DNA from: Aliidiomarina sp.
GTDB lineage: Bacteria > Pseudomonadota > Gammaproteobacteria > Enterobacterales > Alteromonadaceae
NCBI RefSeq assembly: GCF_022565475.1
Contig: NZ_JAIUMR010000003.1
Location: 124,001-188,000, forward strand
DNA length: 64,000 nucleotides
Direction of reading: 5' to 3'
Position 1 is the first letter of the stretch. Each line of letters starts with the position of its first letter. Of the stretch, positions 8,976-18,226 are shown one piece after another. A model generated the notes under the pieces. That model was given only the letters and a program-made list of their open reading frames with translations, was not told the DNA's origin and did not search any database. A program made the translations under genes and the position numbers.

Positions 8976-9278
8976 GTGCTGCTTTAAAAAAATTTTACAA
9001 ATGGTGTTGATGAGTTTTGCTCATGCGTCGGTTTCGCGTTAGCTTTCGGCATTGCGGTGTCTTAAAAGTTTGGTGGTGGTTTGCTCGGCGTCCTTCAGGT
9101 TTTATGCGCAAGGCCGATATAGCGAGTAAGATTGCCGACATTGGGGAGCGGTCAGGCTGATGACTTGAAATAGCCAACTATTTCCCCTTTGTTTCTGCTT
9201 TTGTTTTTTTCCGAGTGAGGCAAAATAGACTAAAGATGGATCTGGTTTGCACGATTTGAATGACCGATAGGAACTAAG

Positions 9279-11264
9279 GTGCAGGAAGAAGAATATTCCC
9301 CCGTTTCGAGTAAGCTTGAAGTTGCAGCATTACTTGAAACTATGACGCAGCCTGGTGCTGCCTCGCTTCAGCTGACAACGGCTGAGGCGAAGCCGTTCCC
9401 GATTATCCTGCTTGACCTCGAAGAAGATGAGTTTGTTGAATTTGATCTGACAGCAATTCGTGAACTGGCACCCAAACTTCGCCGCGGCGTGAAGTTTATT
9501 CTATTGGGTCAAAGCCATGCGGGACTCATTCGTTCGACCCCGATGCAAATGGAAACCTTTACCGACAAAGACGGACGTTTGTTGGCACGCTCGAAATGGC
9601 CGGAAGGTCTTGATTTAAAGCAACGCCGGGCGGCGTTTCGTGCCACGCTGCGCATCGGTATGGATGTGGGTGTGCGATTGCGAGCGGAAGAGCCGAATCG
9701 GGAGCGTGTAAAGTCAACGTCGCCGGAAGCAATCGCTGCGAAGAAGCCGCCTGTGGAACGTCCTTCCGTCGATAACCCGAAAAAGCTCGAAGAAATAAAA
9801 ACGCTGAAACGTGAAGAAAGTGACAAAGTCGCTGAAAAAGACATGTTGGTGGATTCATCGGCGGAACCGAAAACAAAATCCACAGACCCATATGTCGAAA
9901 AAATCACCCAAGAAGCAGAAAGTAAAAAGGCAAAAGGTGATCAGGCCGAGGGTAAAGCTGCAGACGCTGAGCAAGAGCCGGAAAAAGAGCCCGAGAAAAA
10001 ATATTTCGAGCTGATGGGAGATTTAAAAGACTTATCGGCCACTGGTGCATTGGTCGAGTTCTTTGCTCAGGACGGTGCGTCGAAAGTGATTACGCAAATG
10101 CGCACCGAGCTGGAAATTTGCTTTCCGAATGGCACTGTATTTCCGATCATTGGCGATGTCCGCCACGTGAAAACCGACTCCGATCGACAAGTTTTAGGCG
10201 TCGGTTTCGAGTTTACCCAAATTACCAAGGACCAAGAGAAACAGATTTGGGAATTCGTTCGCGAAATCGAACGCGAAGCGTCACGTACCGCTGGCGAAGG
10301 CAACGATCGGACGCCATCTGCTCTCTTTGAAGTTAAGCCAGAGGCAGTAAAGTTCCTCGGTCGTCGCCAAGGGCAAAAATATGCGACACCGATGGCGCGG
10401 CGGCTGGCGCGCATCGCTGGTTATCTCGACAGTCAGATGGTGGCCTTGAATCAGGGCCAGATGATTAACTCGACGCAACTGTCTGCGCACGCGGACCGGT
10501 TGTTGGACATTCTCGAAGATGACCGCGAAGAGGCACTGTTTGCGCTTCGTTGCATTCACCGTGAGTCGCCGTGGGTCGTGCATGGTTTGAGCGTGGCTAT
10601 GAAGTTGGTCGACCTCACCCAAAGCCGTGGCCGCATGCCGCGTGATGTCATTAAAGGTATTGCTGCCTGTGCGATGGTGCATGATCTCGGTAAAGGCATG
10701 CTGCCGAGTTCCTTGTGGCGAGCGAGTACGCTGACGCGAGACTCCTACATGCGCATGCAGTCGCATGTAGAACTCGTGCTATCGCGCATGGGAACATGCA
10801 AATGGTTAGCGCCCATTCTCGTGAAAAATGTAGTTGAACAAATTAACGAACGGTTAGATGGCTCCGGATACCCGCATAATCTTGAAGCAAATGCGTTAGG
10901 TCAGCTGCCGCGGATGGCCGCGGTAGTGGATGTGATTGATGCGATGAGTCGTCCGCGGGCTGACCGAGAAGGTATGACCGCGGAGGACACCTACCGGCAT
11001 TTATTGGATAACCGCACGCAATTTGACGAGCTTTGGATTGAAGCATACGTCCGTCATTTTGGTGTCATTCCTGTCGGTTCGTTGATCCGCTACGAGTCGG
11101 GACAATTGGCCTGGGTGACCCGGCTGGATGAAAAGCGTCATATTCATACTGTTATTCTAACCTCTGATACCAAACCACCGCAGGATAATCTTGGCGATAC
11201 GGTTACCGGTGCTGCTTTGGAAAAACTCGGTGTAATTAAGTCTGTGCTCGGCATCGACTATTAA
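9279..11264 (+). CDS. YcgR-like/PilZ domain protein fused to a C-terminal HD-GYP-like domain
   Basis: YcgR-N-like first ~110 aa; QRRAAFR (RxxxR) and DLSATG (DxSxxG) PilZ motifs separated by a charged linker; C-terminal HDLGK...INERLDGSGYP...VIDAMSRPR. Confidence 0.85.
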   Translation: MQEEEYSPVSSKLEVAALLETMTQPGAASLQLTTAEAKPFPIILLDLEEDEFVEFDLTAIRELAPKLRRGVKFILLGQSHAGLIRSTPMQMETFTDKDGRLLARSKWPEGLDLKQRRAAFRATLRIGMDVGVRLRAEEPNRERVKSTSPEAIAAKKPPVERPSVDNPKKLEEIKTLKREESDKVAEKDMLVDSSAEPKTKSTDPYVEKITQEAESKKAKGDQAEGKAADAEQEPEKEPEKKYFELMGDLKDLSATGALVEFFAQDGASKVITQMRTELEICFPNGTVFPIIGDVRHVKTDSDRQVLGVGFEFTQITKDQEKQIWEFVREIEREASRTAGEGNDRTPSALFEVKPEAVKFLGRRQGQKYATPMARRLARIAGYLDSQMVALNQGQMINSTQLSAHADRLLDILEDDREEALFALRCIHRESPWVVHGLSVAMKLVDLTQSRGRMPRDVIKGIAACAMVHDLGKGMLPSSLWRASTLTRDSYMRMQSHVELVLSRMGTCKWLAPILVKNVVEQINERLDGSGYPHNLEANALGQLPRMAAVVDVIDAMSRPRADREGMTAEDTYRHLLDNRTQFDELWIEAYVRHFGVIPVGSLIRYESGQLAWVTRLDEKRHIHTVILTSDTKPPQDNLGDTVTGAALEKLGVIKSVLGIDY

Positions 11265-11268
11265 TCTT

Positions 11269-11295
11269 TAAAGAATTCCTAAACCCTGCCGATAA
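11269..11295 (+). promoter_or_regulatory. Sigma28-like promoter upstream of fliD
   Basis: TAAAGAAT-N11-GCCGATAA. Confidence 0.75.
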
Positions 11296-11304
11296 CTCAA
11301 ATAA

Positions 11305-11325
11305 GCCCACTTTTTGGGCGCTTTT
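11305..11325 (+). terminator. Hairpin with U-tract just downstream of the fliD sigma28-like promoter
   Basis: GCCCActtttTGGGCGCTTTT. Confidence 0.6.
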
Positions 11326-11420
11326 CCATCATTTATATTGACGAAAAGCTGACAAACTTAGCAAGATGACTTAAAAGAGTAAGGTGTTTCTTTTTCGTCA
11401 GACGATTAAAAGGGTTAATC

Positions 11421-12776
11421 ATGGCTTCTATTTCTGCATTAGGTATTGGATCCGGTATGGATCTGAACGGACTTCTCGATCAGCTGAAAGCAGCTGAGCG
11501 TCAGAAGTTGCAGCCGTTGACTATCCAAAAACAAACCAACCAAGCAAAAATTTCTGCTTACGGCCGTGTTGAAGGGGCGCTGAATCAGTTTAAAGACGCC
11601 ATGGCCAAGCTGAATGAGCCAGCAGCTTTTCAGGGTGTGACCAGCACGGTTTCCGGCGAGAGTGTCAAAGCAGCAGCAGGTTCGACCGCTGCGGTGGGAA
11701 CGTACAATATAGCGGTCACTTCACTGGCCAGAAATTACAGTATTGCCAGTATGGGGGTGGAAGATAAATCCACTCAGCTGGGTAGTGGAAGCATCAACTT
11801 TAGCTTTGGTAATGGTGATTCTCTGGATATTACCATCGAGCCTGGCAAGAGCTCACTTGAGCAGATTCGCGACGCAATTAATAAAGCTGAGGGCGGTGTG
11901 CAGGCGTCGATTGTTAATGACGGTAGCGGTAATCCACATCGTTTAGTCTTTGCCTCGACCACGACAGGTACCGACGCTGCAATTGCGGATATTACCTATA
12001 GTGGCGATTTAGCCGCAGAGTTAAGCACGGATACAACAACCGAGGTCACTGCGAAGAATGCGGTATTAACGGTGAACGGTATCAGTATTCAAAGTCAGAC
12101 AAATCGTGTCGAAGGCGCGATTCAAGGGGTGACTTTAGACATCGCTGAAGAAGGAAATGCTTCAGTTGTGGTCGCTCGTGATACTGCTGCAACTGAAAAA
12201 GCCGTAAACGACTTCGTGAAAGCGTACAACAACTTACAGACCGTCATGACCGATCTCACCAAATTTAATGGTGCGGAAGCGAATAATGGTCAACTTCTTG
12301 GCGACAGCGCCTTGAGAACTGTGCAATCACGTGTTCGCAGTGTCGTGACGGGTGGTGTTGAAGACGGCGCGATGCGCACTTTGCGTGACCTGGGCATTGA
12401 GTTTGAGCTGAATGGCCGCTTGAAAGTGAATGACGAAGAATTAAGCAGCGCGGTGCAAAATAATATTGGCGCCTTACAACAATTCTTTGCCGGTAGCGAA
12501 GGTAGCCAAGGGTTTAGTGCGCGTGTCGAAAGCACGGTTTCCTTGTTATTGAATGATTCTGGGCCAATTAAAAACTCAATCACCGGGTTGCAGGATAGCC
12601 AAAAACGGATTGACGAGCGTTTCGAACGGATGGAAATCAGCATCGATCGCACCATTGAGCGTTATCGCAGTCAGTTCTCGCAATTAGACAGCATGGTTGC
12701 GCAAATGAATTCAACCAGTTCTTATCTGATGCAGCAGTTTGACATTATGAATGCTCAGTTAGGTCGGAAAAAGTAA
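11421..12776 (+). CDS. fliD: Flagellar filament capping protein FliD
   Basis: MASISALGIGSGMDLNGLLDQLKAAERQKLQPL and C-terminal RYRSQFSQLDSMVAQMNSTSSYLMQQF. Confidence 0.96.
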   Translation: MASISALGIGSGMDLNGLLDQLKAAERQKLQPLTIQKQTNQAKISAYGRVEGALNQFKDAMAKLNEPAAFQGVTSTVSGESVKAAAGSTAAVGTYNIAVTSLARNYSIASMGVEDKSTQLGSGSINFSFGNGDSLDITIEPGKSSLEQIRDAINKAEGGVQASIVNDGSGNPHRLVFASTTTGTDAAIADITYSGDLAAELSTDTTTEVTAKNAVLTVNGISIQSQTNRVEGAIQGVTLDIAEEGNASVVVARDTAATEKAVNDFVKAYNNLQTVMTDLTKFNGAEANNGQLLGDSALRTVQSRVRSVVTGGVEDGAMRTLRDLGIEFELNGRLKVNDEELSSAVQNNIGALQQFFAGSEGSQGFSARVESTVSLLLNDSGPIKNSITGLQDSQKRIDERFERMEISIDRTIERYRSQFSQLDSMVAQMNSTSSYLMQQFDIMNAQLGRKK

Positions 12777-12793
12777 CGAGTAGGAGATAGGTT

Positions 12794-13201
12794 ATGTATG
12801 CAATGCGTGGTGCAGCGGCTTATGGTCGCGTTAGTGTTGAAAGTAATGTGCTTTCTGCCAGCCCTCATCAACTGATCTCGATGCTTTTCGACGGTGCGCA
12901 AAGTGCGATTAAAGCCGCTCGTTTGCACATGGAAAATGGCAATATTGCTGAAAAAGGCAAGGCCATTACCAAAGCAATTGATATTGTAAATAGTGGCTTG
13001 CTCGTTGCCTTGGATAAAGACAATGGCGGTGAGTTAGCCGAGCGACTTGAAGCCTTGTACAACTATATTAGTGGGCTGTTGTTGCGGGCTAATTTAAACA
13101 ACAGCACGGGTGCTTTAGACGAAGCGGCACAACTATTAAATGAGATTGGATCAGCATGGAAAGAAATTGGTCAGCAAGCCGCTACCGCTCAAGGAGCGTG
13201 A
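12794..13201 (+). CDS. fliS: Flagellin export chaperone FliS
   Basis: SPHQLISMLFDGAQSAIKAARLHMENGNI...LYNYISGLLLRAN. Confidence 0.95.
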   Translation: MYAMRGAAAYGRVSVESNVLSASPHQLISMLFDGAQSAIKAARLHMENGNIAEKGKAITKAIDIVNSGLLVALDKDNGGELAERLEALYNYISGLLLRANLNNSTGALDEAAQLLNEIGSAWKEIGQQAATAQGA

Positions 13202-13203
13202 GC

Positions 13204-13560
13204 ATGGGTGCGAGAGCGTACTTAAAACCAGTAATGGACGGAGGCGACGTGATTCAGTCTTATCAACGCTTGCTCGAGTTTTCTAATACTATGCTTGTGC
13301 ATGCGCGCAACGACGACTGGGCCGCACTGATCGAAAGTGAGGTGGTCTACGTTTCTGAAGTCGAGAAGCTTCAAAATTACGAAGTCGACGCGATGTTGAG
13401 CGAAGCTCAGCAAGAGGCGAAGCTTGAGTTGTTGCGGAAATTGCTTGAGCAAGATAAAGAAATTCGTGAACGCTTATTGGCACGTCGTCAAGAACTGGAA
13501 AAATTAATCTCGTCAGCTTCGAAAAAGAAACAGGTTGAGGACGCTTACTTGTCTCAATAA
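13204..13560 (+). CDS. fliT: FliT-like flagellar chaperone
   Basis: Small helical protein directly after fliS; VIQSYQRLLEFSNTMLVHARNDDWAALIESEVVYVSEVEKL is FliT-like. Confidence 0.8.
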   Translation: MGARAYLKPVMDGGDVIQSYQRLLEFSNTMLVHARNDDWAALIESEVVYVSEVEKLQNYEVDAMLSEAQQEAKLELLRKLLEQDKEIRERLLARRQELEKLISSASKKKQVEDAYLSQ

Positions 13561-13588
13561 GTTGTAAAGCCGTGCGAAGGGGGTTGTT

Positions 13589-14635
13589 ATGAGTGGCATT
13601 ACGCCTTTACTTGATACCCTCTTGCATCAGGTTTTGGGTCCGAAAGGCAATGTTTCGGAACAAAAACTGAATCAACCTGTGCGCAACGTTGATCCCGGAG
13701 AAGGCCCTCGGGCTCTGCAAAGTGACTCGCGGACTGACTCCCGCGCAAACTCTCAACCCCATGCGATCCAACAGAAAAGCCAGTCTGCAGACACCCGTCT
13801 GCGCGGTCAAGTTGCCCAGCACATCCCGGCTGATTCACCTGCGAATACCTCTACGAAGCTACACTTAACCAAAACCGGTCGAACCATCGCCGAGATCATT
13901 GGCCAGTATCCGTCGCTAGCGAAGGCGGTCGTGGCTAAAGTGCCACTTATAGCGACGACGGAATCACCGACATCGACACTGGTAGCATCACGATTGCAAC
14001 AATCCATTCGCCACAGTGGCCTGTTTTATGAACATGCTTTGAAGCAGTGGTATCGCGGCCATTTAGAGCGTCCGCAGTTAGCCTTACATCCGCAGTTTTT
14101 GGCGAAGTCGGCACTTTCGAGTCGCGACTTAGCTGAAGTTAAGTTAATCCCAGAGAGTTTGCAGCCCACCGTTCGTCAGCAACTGGAAATGTTAGCGCAG
14201 CCAACATTGCGCTGGGAGGGGGACTTATGGACAGGTTTATTCATGTCACTGACACTCACTTTTTTGCGCCATCGTGAAGAAGAAAATAAGGAGCAAGGTA
14301 AACCGTCGATCCGTCACTGTACTTGGCAGACCGATATGATTTTAGAGGTGACTAACCTTGGCCCGCTGCGCCTTAAGTTTACCTTGTATAATAATCGCCT
14401 CGACCTGCAATTTTTTGCCGTTGAGGCGATTATTGATCGGCTCGAAGCTAGGGAAGACAAATTACGCGCTCGTTTGCAAACGTTAGGTCTAGATGAAGTG
14501 CAAATCCGCACTGAGTACGAAGATGTTGAGGTCGTGCGCCAATCCAACAACACGTCGCTCATGGATGACCGTCACGAAATGTTCACAGATGTCGGGCAAG
14601 ATGAACCCCATGTGAGTGAGGTGGCCGATGAGTGA
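13589..14635 (+). CDS. FliK-like flagellar hook-length control domain protein
   Basis: Disordered N-terminus; C-terminal LEVTNLGPLRLKFTLYNNRLDLQFFAVEAIIDRLEAREDKLRARLQTLGLDEVQI resembles Flg_hook; adjacent to an FlhB C-terminal homologue. Confidence 0.7.
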   Translation: MSGITPLLDTLLHQVLGPKGNVSEQKLNQPVRNVDPGEGPRALQSDSRTDSRANSQPHAIQQKSQSADTRLRGQVAQHIPADSPANTSTKLHLTKTGRTIAEIIGQYPSLAKAVVAKVPLIATTESPTSTLVASRLQQSIRHSGLFYEHALKQWYRGHLERPQLALHPQFLAKSALSSRDLAEVKLIPESLQPTVRQQLEMLAQPTLRWEGDLWTGLFMSLTLTFLRHREEENKEQGKPSIRHCTWQTDMILEVTNLGPLRLKFTLYNNRLDLQFFAVEAIIDRLEAREDKLRARLQTLGLDEVQIRTEYEDVEVVRQSNNTSLMDDRHEMFTDVGQDEPHVSEVADE

Positions 14636-14903
14636 TTCACCCAGACGCCGCAGTGCGGTAGCACTTCGATATGATGCCATGGACAAACGCAGCAAAATAC
14701 TTGCCCAAGGTTATGGTGAACTCGCTGAACGTATCGCAGCGGAAGCAGAAAAGCATGGGATCTATTGTCATGCAGCGCCGGAACTCGTGGCCTTGTTAAT
14801 GGAACTGAATCCCGATGAATTCCTGCCGGATTCATTGACCCAGATCATCGCAGAGCTAATGATCTGGCTTTATGATGTCGCCGAAAATTCGACTGAGCGA
14901 TGA
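14628..14903 (+). CDS. FlhB C-terminal domain homologue (FlhX/EscU-YscU-like)
   Basis: RRRSAVALRYDAMDKRSKILAQGYGELAERIAAEAEKHGIYCHAAPELVALLMELNPDEFLPDSL; listed ORF begins 14616. Confidence 0.85.
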   Translation: MSDSPRRRSAVALRYDAMDKRSKILAQGYGELAERIAAEAEKHGIYCHAAPELVALLMELNPDEFLPDSLTQIIAELMIWLYDVAENSTER

Positions 14904-14945
14904 AGCGCTGATTTTTGTATACAAGTTGTTAATCGAATACAAAAT

Positions 14946-14964
14946 TAGCACTAGACAAGTGCTA
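14946..14964. repeat. Inverted repeat in the flhD upstream region
   Basis: TAGCACT-AGACA-AGTGCTA perfect 7-5-7 inverted repeat, preceded by TTGTATACAA palindrome. Confidence 0.6.
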
Positions 14965-15301
14965 GAATTCCTATCATGATGACTAAAAATAACAATAAAA
15001 ATCGCTTTCTGTTTATTTATTAACCGAGCGTAGGTCAACTATTGTTCGTTGCTCTTCAGCAAGTTAACGATCGATCAATGATCTTTTGCGTGACATGGGT
15101 TTTTAAACTCGGTAGAGTACTTTTAAATCAGAAAGTAAAGTTATGGTAAAGATTACAAAAAATCATTACGGTAGCTTTGGGTTGTTCATGAAGAAAGTCA
15201 CAGCTCTTTTTGTAATTATTTATAATAAGAAAAACAAAAACTTACTTTAAACGGGCTACGATTGCGCTGTACTCCGCCCGGAGTGTAGAGGAGATAGGGT
15301 T

Positions 15302-15604
15302 TTGTCATTTACAAAAACGTTGGAAGAGTTCCAAGAGCTGAACGTTGCTTATTTATATTTAATGCAGCAAATGCTGAATGAAGATCGCGAAGCGGCGATG
15401 TTTCGTTTGAAACTCAATGCAGAGCTGGCTGATTTGTTTCAGTCGTTGTCGGTTCGAGAAATTGGTTGGTTGGCTACGCAAGGTCAATTCGTGATGCGTC
15501 CATGTGCGGAGAACGCAGAGCAATTGGAAGCGATCTTGCGAAGCAAACGCGAAACTGGATTGAAAGAAACTCACCTTGCAATGCTGATGGCAGCAACGCG
15601 TTAA
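15302..15604 (+). CDS. flhD: Flagellar master regulator FlhD
   Basis: ELNVAYLYLMQQMLNEDREAAMFRLKLNAELADLFQSLSVREIGWLATQGQFVMRPC; followed by flhC. Confidence 0.94.
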   Translation: MSFTKTLEEFQELNVAYLYLMQQMLNEDREAAMFRLKLNAELADLFQSLSVREIGWLATQGQFVMRPCAENAEQLEAILRSKRETGLKETHLAMLMAATR

Positions 15605-15621
15605 TGAGTGTGTAGCATCCG

Positions 15622-16191
15622 ATGTCGGAAAAAAAGCTTCTTGAAGAGATGAATCAAGTCAAGTTGGCGATCGAGTTAATTGAACTCGGCGCTCGCTTGC
15701 AAGTACTCGAATCAGAAGTGACACTGAACCGTGGTCGACTCGTTCGCTTGTACAAAGAAGTTCGCGGTGAGTCGCCGCCCAAAGGTTTGTTACCATTCTC
15801 GACCGACTGGTTTATGACGTGGATGCCGAATGTCCATTCGTCGTTGTTTTATTCAATTTACCGCCGCTTACATGAAGATCAAGGCCTTGAACGTATGACT
15901 GCGTTTACCAAGGCGTACCGTCTCTATAACGAACACATTGAAAGTACTGATGGTGAGCAGGTTTTAGGCTTAACCCGTGCATGGACGTTACTCCGTTTTT
16001 TCGAGAGCAACATGTTTCAATTAAGTACCTGTCAGTCCTGTCAGCTTGAGTTTGTTAACCATGCTCATACACCAGACGACGATTATGTTTGCGGTATTTG
16101 CAACCCCCCATCACGCGCAGGAAAGCCAGGTCCGGCGAAGAAAAAATCGCAAACAAAAAGTAAGCTTGCGAAAGAAACAAAAAATCATTAA
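15622..16191 (+). CDS. flhC: Flagellar master regulator FlhC
   Basis: AIELIELGARLQVLESEVTLNRGRLVRLYKEVRGESPPKGLLPFSTDWFMTW...CQSC...CGIC zinc cysteines. Confidence 0.96.
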   Translation: MSEKKLLEEMNQVKLAIELIELGARLQVLESEVTLNRGRLVRLYKEVRGESPPKGLLPFSTDWFMTWMPNVHSSLFYSIYRRLHEDQGLERMTAFTKAYRLYNEHIESTDGEQVLGLTRAWTLLRFFESNMFQLSTCQSCQLEFVNHAHTPDDDYVCGICNPPSRAGKPGPAKKKSQTKSKLAKETKNH

Positions 16192-16206
16192 TTAGCAATT
16201 TTTTTC

Positions 16207-16233
16207 TTAAGTTTTCGCCGCGTTCGCCGATAA
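16207..16233 (+). promoter_or_regulatory. Sigma28 promoter of motAB
   Basis: TTAAGTTT-N11-GCCGATAA. Confidence 0.85.
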
Positions 16234-16315
16234 CCCACCTTGAGACGGGCTGCTTCGCGTTAACGAGCAATATCTCGCCCGGTTGCATAAAAGCCGTAAT
16301 TAGAAGGGGTTCCAT

Positions 16316-17182
16316 GTGTTAGTCGCAATCGGATTTTTAGTCGTATTTTTTTCCGTATTTGGCGGGTTTGCACTTGCTGGCGGACAGCTCGGGCCGTTAT
16401 GGCAGCCACTCGAAATTTTAATGATTGGTGGTGCGGGTGTAGGGGCATTTATTGCCGCGAACAATGGTAAAGCAATCAAAGCAACCATGAACGCCGCGAA
16501 AAAGTTAAAGCGAACCACCAAGTATAATAAAGCGCTGTACATGGAACTCATGTCGGTGCTTTATAAACTACTCAATAAAATGCGTCGCGACGGCATGTTA
16601 GCCGTCGAACGTGATATTGAAGATCCAACCGAAAGTCCCATTTTCAATGAACATCCGATCGTGCTCGAAGACGACATGATTCGTGACTTCTTGACCGACT
16701 ATTTGCGTTTAATGATCAGCGGCAACATGGATCCACATGAGTTGGATGAGCTGATGTTGCACGAAATTGAAGCCTTTGAAGAAGAAGCGCATGTTCCTGC
16801 CGATGCGATTGCCAAAGTTGGTGATGCAATGCCGGCATTTGGTATCGTCGCGGCGGTTCTTGGGGTAGTAAAAGCATTGATGACCGCAGATGCACCGCCT
16901 GACGTGATGGGGCAAATGATTGCTCACGCGTTAATCGGCACATTTTTGGGTATTTTGGCCGGTTACGGTTTTATTAATCCTTTAGCGAGTCGTGTTGAAC
17001 GTCAGGTTGCTGAAGCTGTTAAAACCTTACAATGTATTCGTGTCACACTCCTCGCGAGCACAGGTGGTTATGCGCCACAATTAGCGGTTGAGTTTGGACG
17101 TAAAGCATTGCATACGGTCGAACGCCCAAGCTTCAACGAACTTGAAGACCATGTTCGTGGCAACAATCAAGCTGCGGAATAA
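16316..17182 (+). CDS. motA: Flagellar motor stator protein MotA
   Basis: FVRNP-type MotA sequence: GAGVGAFIAANNGKAIKATMNAAKKL...AFGIVAAVLGVVKALMTADAPPDVMGQMIAHALIGTFLGILAGYG. Confidence 0.95.
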   Translation: MLVAIGFLVVFFSVFGGFALAGGQLGPLWQPLEILMIGGAGVGAFIAANNGKAIKATMNAAKKLKRTTKYNKALYMELMSVLYKLLNKMRRDGMLAVERDIEDPTESPIFNEHPIVLEDDMIRDFLTDYLRLMISGNMDPHELDELMLHEIEAFEEEAHVPADAIAKVGDAMPAFGIVAAVLGVVKALMTADAPPDVMGQMIAHALIGTFLGILAGYGFINPLASRVERQVAEAVKTLQCIRVTLLASTGGYAPQLAVEFGRKALHTVERPSFNELEDHVRGNNQAAE

Positions 17183-17187
17183 GCGTT

Positions 17188-18111
17188 ATGGCTGATCCAG
17201 ATCGTCGCCCCATTATCATCCGCCGAAAAAAGGTCATTCATAAGCACCACGGTGGCTCTTGGAAAATTGCTTTAGCTGACTTTATGACGGCGCTCATGGC
17301 ATTGTTCCTCGTTATGTGGGTTTTGTCGATGTCGAGTGAAGAGCAGCGTCAAGGCGTTTCCGAATACTTTCGTGCACCTTTAGCGGTGGCTATGGCCGGC
17401 GGTGATCGTATGACCTCGGCGAGTAACGTCATTCAAGGCGGTGGACCTGATCCGATGCACTCGTCGGGCGAGCGTGCCCGCATTGACTATCGAATGGAAA
17501 CACGTCCAGCCGACGTTCGCCGCCACTTCCAGAATATTCAGCGTCAAATTGAACAAGCGATGCAAGAGGATCCGGTTCTACGTCAGTTGCGTCCTCAACT
17601 TCGTTTAGATTTAACCCGCGAAGGGCTGCGAATTCAGTTGATGGATACCGAGCAGCGCCCGATGTTCTCGGTTGGTAGCGCAAAAGTCGCGCCCTATATG
17701 GAAAGGCTATTACGCACCTTGGCACCGATATTGAACTCGGTGGACAACAAGCTCACCATTACCGGCCATACGGATAGCTTACCCTATGCCGGTGGTTACG
17801 CAGGATACAGTAACTGGGAATTATCTGCAGACCGTGCCAACGCGTCGCGCCGAGAGTTGATTGCTGGTGGCTTATTTCCGGATAAATTGATATCAATTTC
17901 TGGTGTTGCTGATCGTATACCGCTCGCTGATGCAGAGCCCGAAGACCCGATGAACCGCCGCATCACACTGGTGCTTCATACCCAGCAATCCGCGGAATTC
18001 ATTCAAAATCAGGGTTTGTTGCCGGGCGATGAAGAAGCCTTCCAACGTTTGTTGGACAGTGAGCTCGATGACGCGGAAATCCAAGGTTCAATGAGCCAAT
18101 TTTTCCTGTAA
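17188..18111 (+). CDS. motB: Flagellar motor protein MotB
   Basis: GGSWKIALADFMTALMALFLVMWVLSM plus OmpA-like TGHTDSLPYAGGYAGYSNWELSADRANASRREL. Confidence 0.96.
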   Translation: MADPDRRPIIIRRKKVIHKHHGGSWKIALADFMTALMALFLVMWVLSMSSEEQRQGVSEYFRAPLAVAMAGGDRMTSASNVIQGGGPDPMHSSGERARIDYRMETRPADVRRHFQNIQRQIEQAMQEDPVLRQLRPQLRLDLTREGLRIQLMDTEQRPMFSVGSAKVAPYMERLLRTLAPILNSVDNKLTITGHTDSLPYAGGYAGYSNWELSADRANASRRELIAGGLFPDKLISISGVADRIPLADAEPEDPMNRRITLVLHTQQSAEFIQNQGLLPGDEEAFQRLLDSELDDAEIQGSMSQFFL

Positions 18112-18127
18112 ATCCCCATTAACGTTG

Positions 18128-18155
18128 AAAAGCGCCCTTAAACCGGCGCTTTTTT
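18128..18155 (+). terminator. Terminator after motB
   Basis: AAAAGCGCCcttaaaccGGCGCTTTTTT. Confidence 0.85.
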
Positions 18156-18226
18156 GCCATTCAAATCCATTTGCCTTCTGTCAGAATAGCCGCTAACTCC
18201 CGAATAATGTCTGGAATTTGTAAGCG

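Noticed and set aside
9117-9145. Possible sigma28 promoter (TTTTATGCGCAAGGCCGATAT) before the PilZ-HD-GYP gene
   Set aside because: -35-like part and spacing do not fit TAAAGTTT-N11-GCCGATAA well enough.
9509-9907. Antisense ORFs within the PilZ-HD-GYP gene
   Set aside because: Low-complexity antisense translations of the charged linker; no own motifs or RBS.
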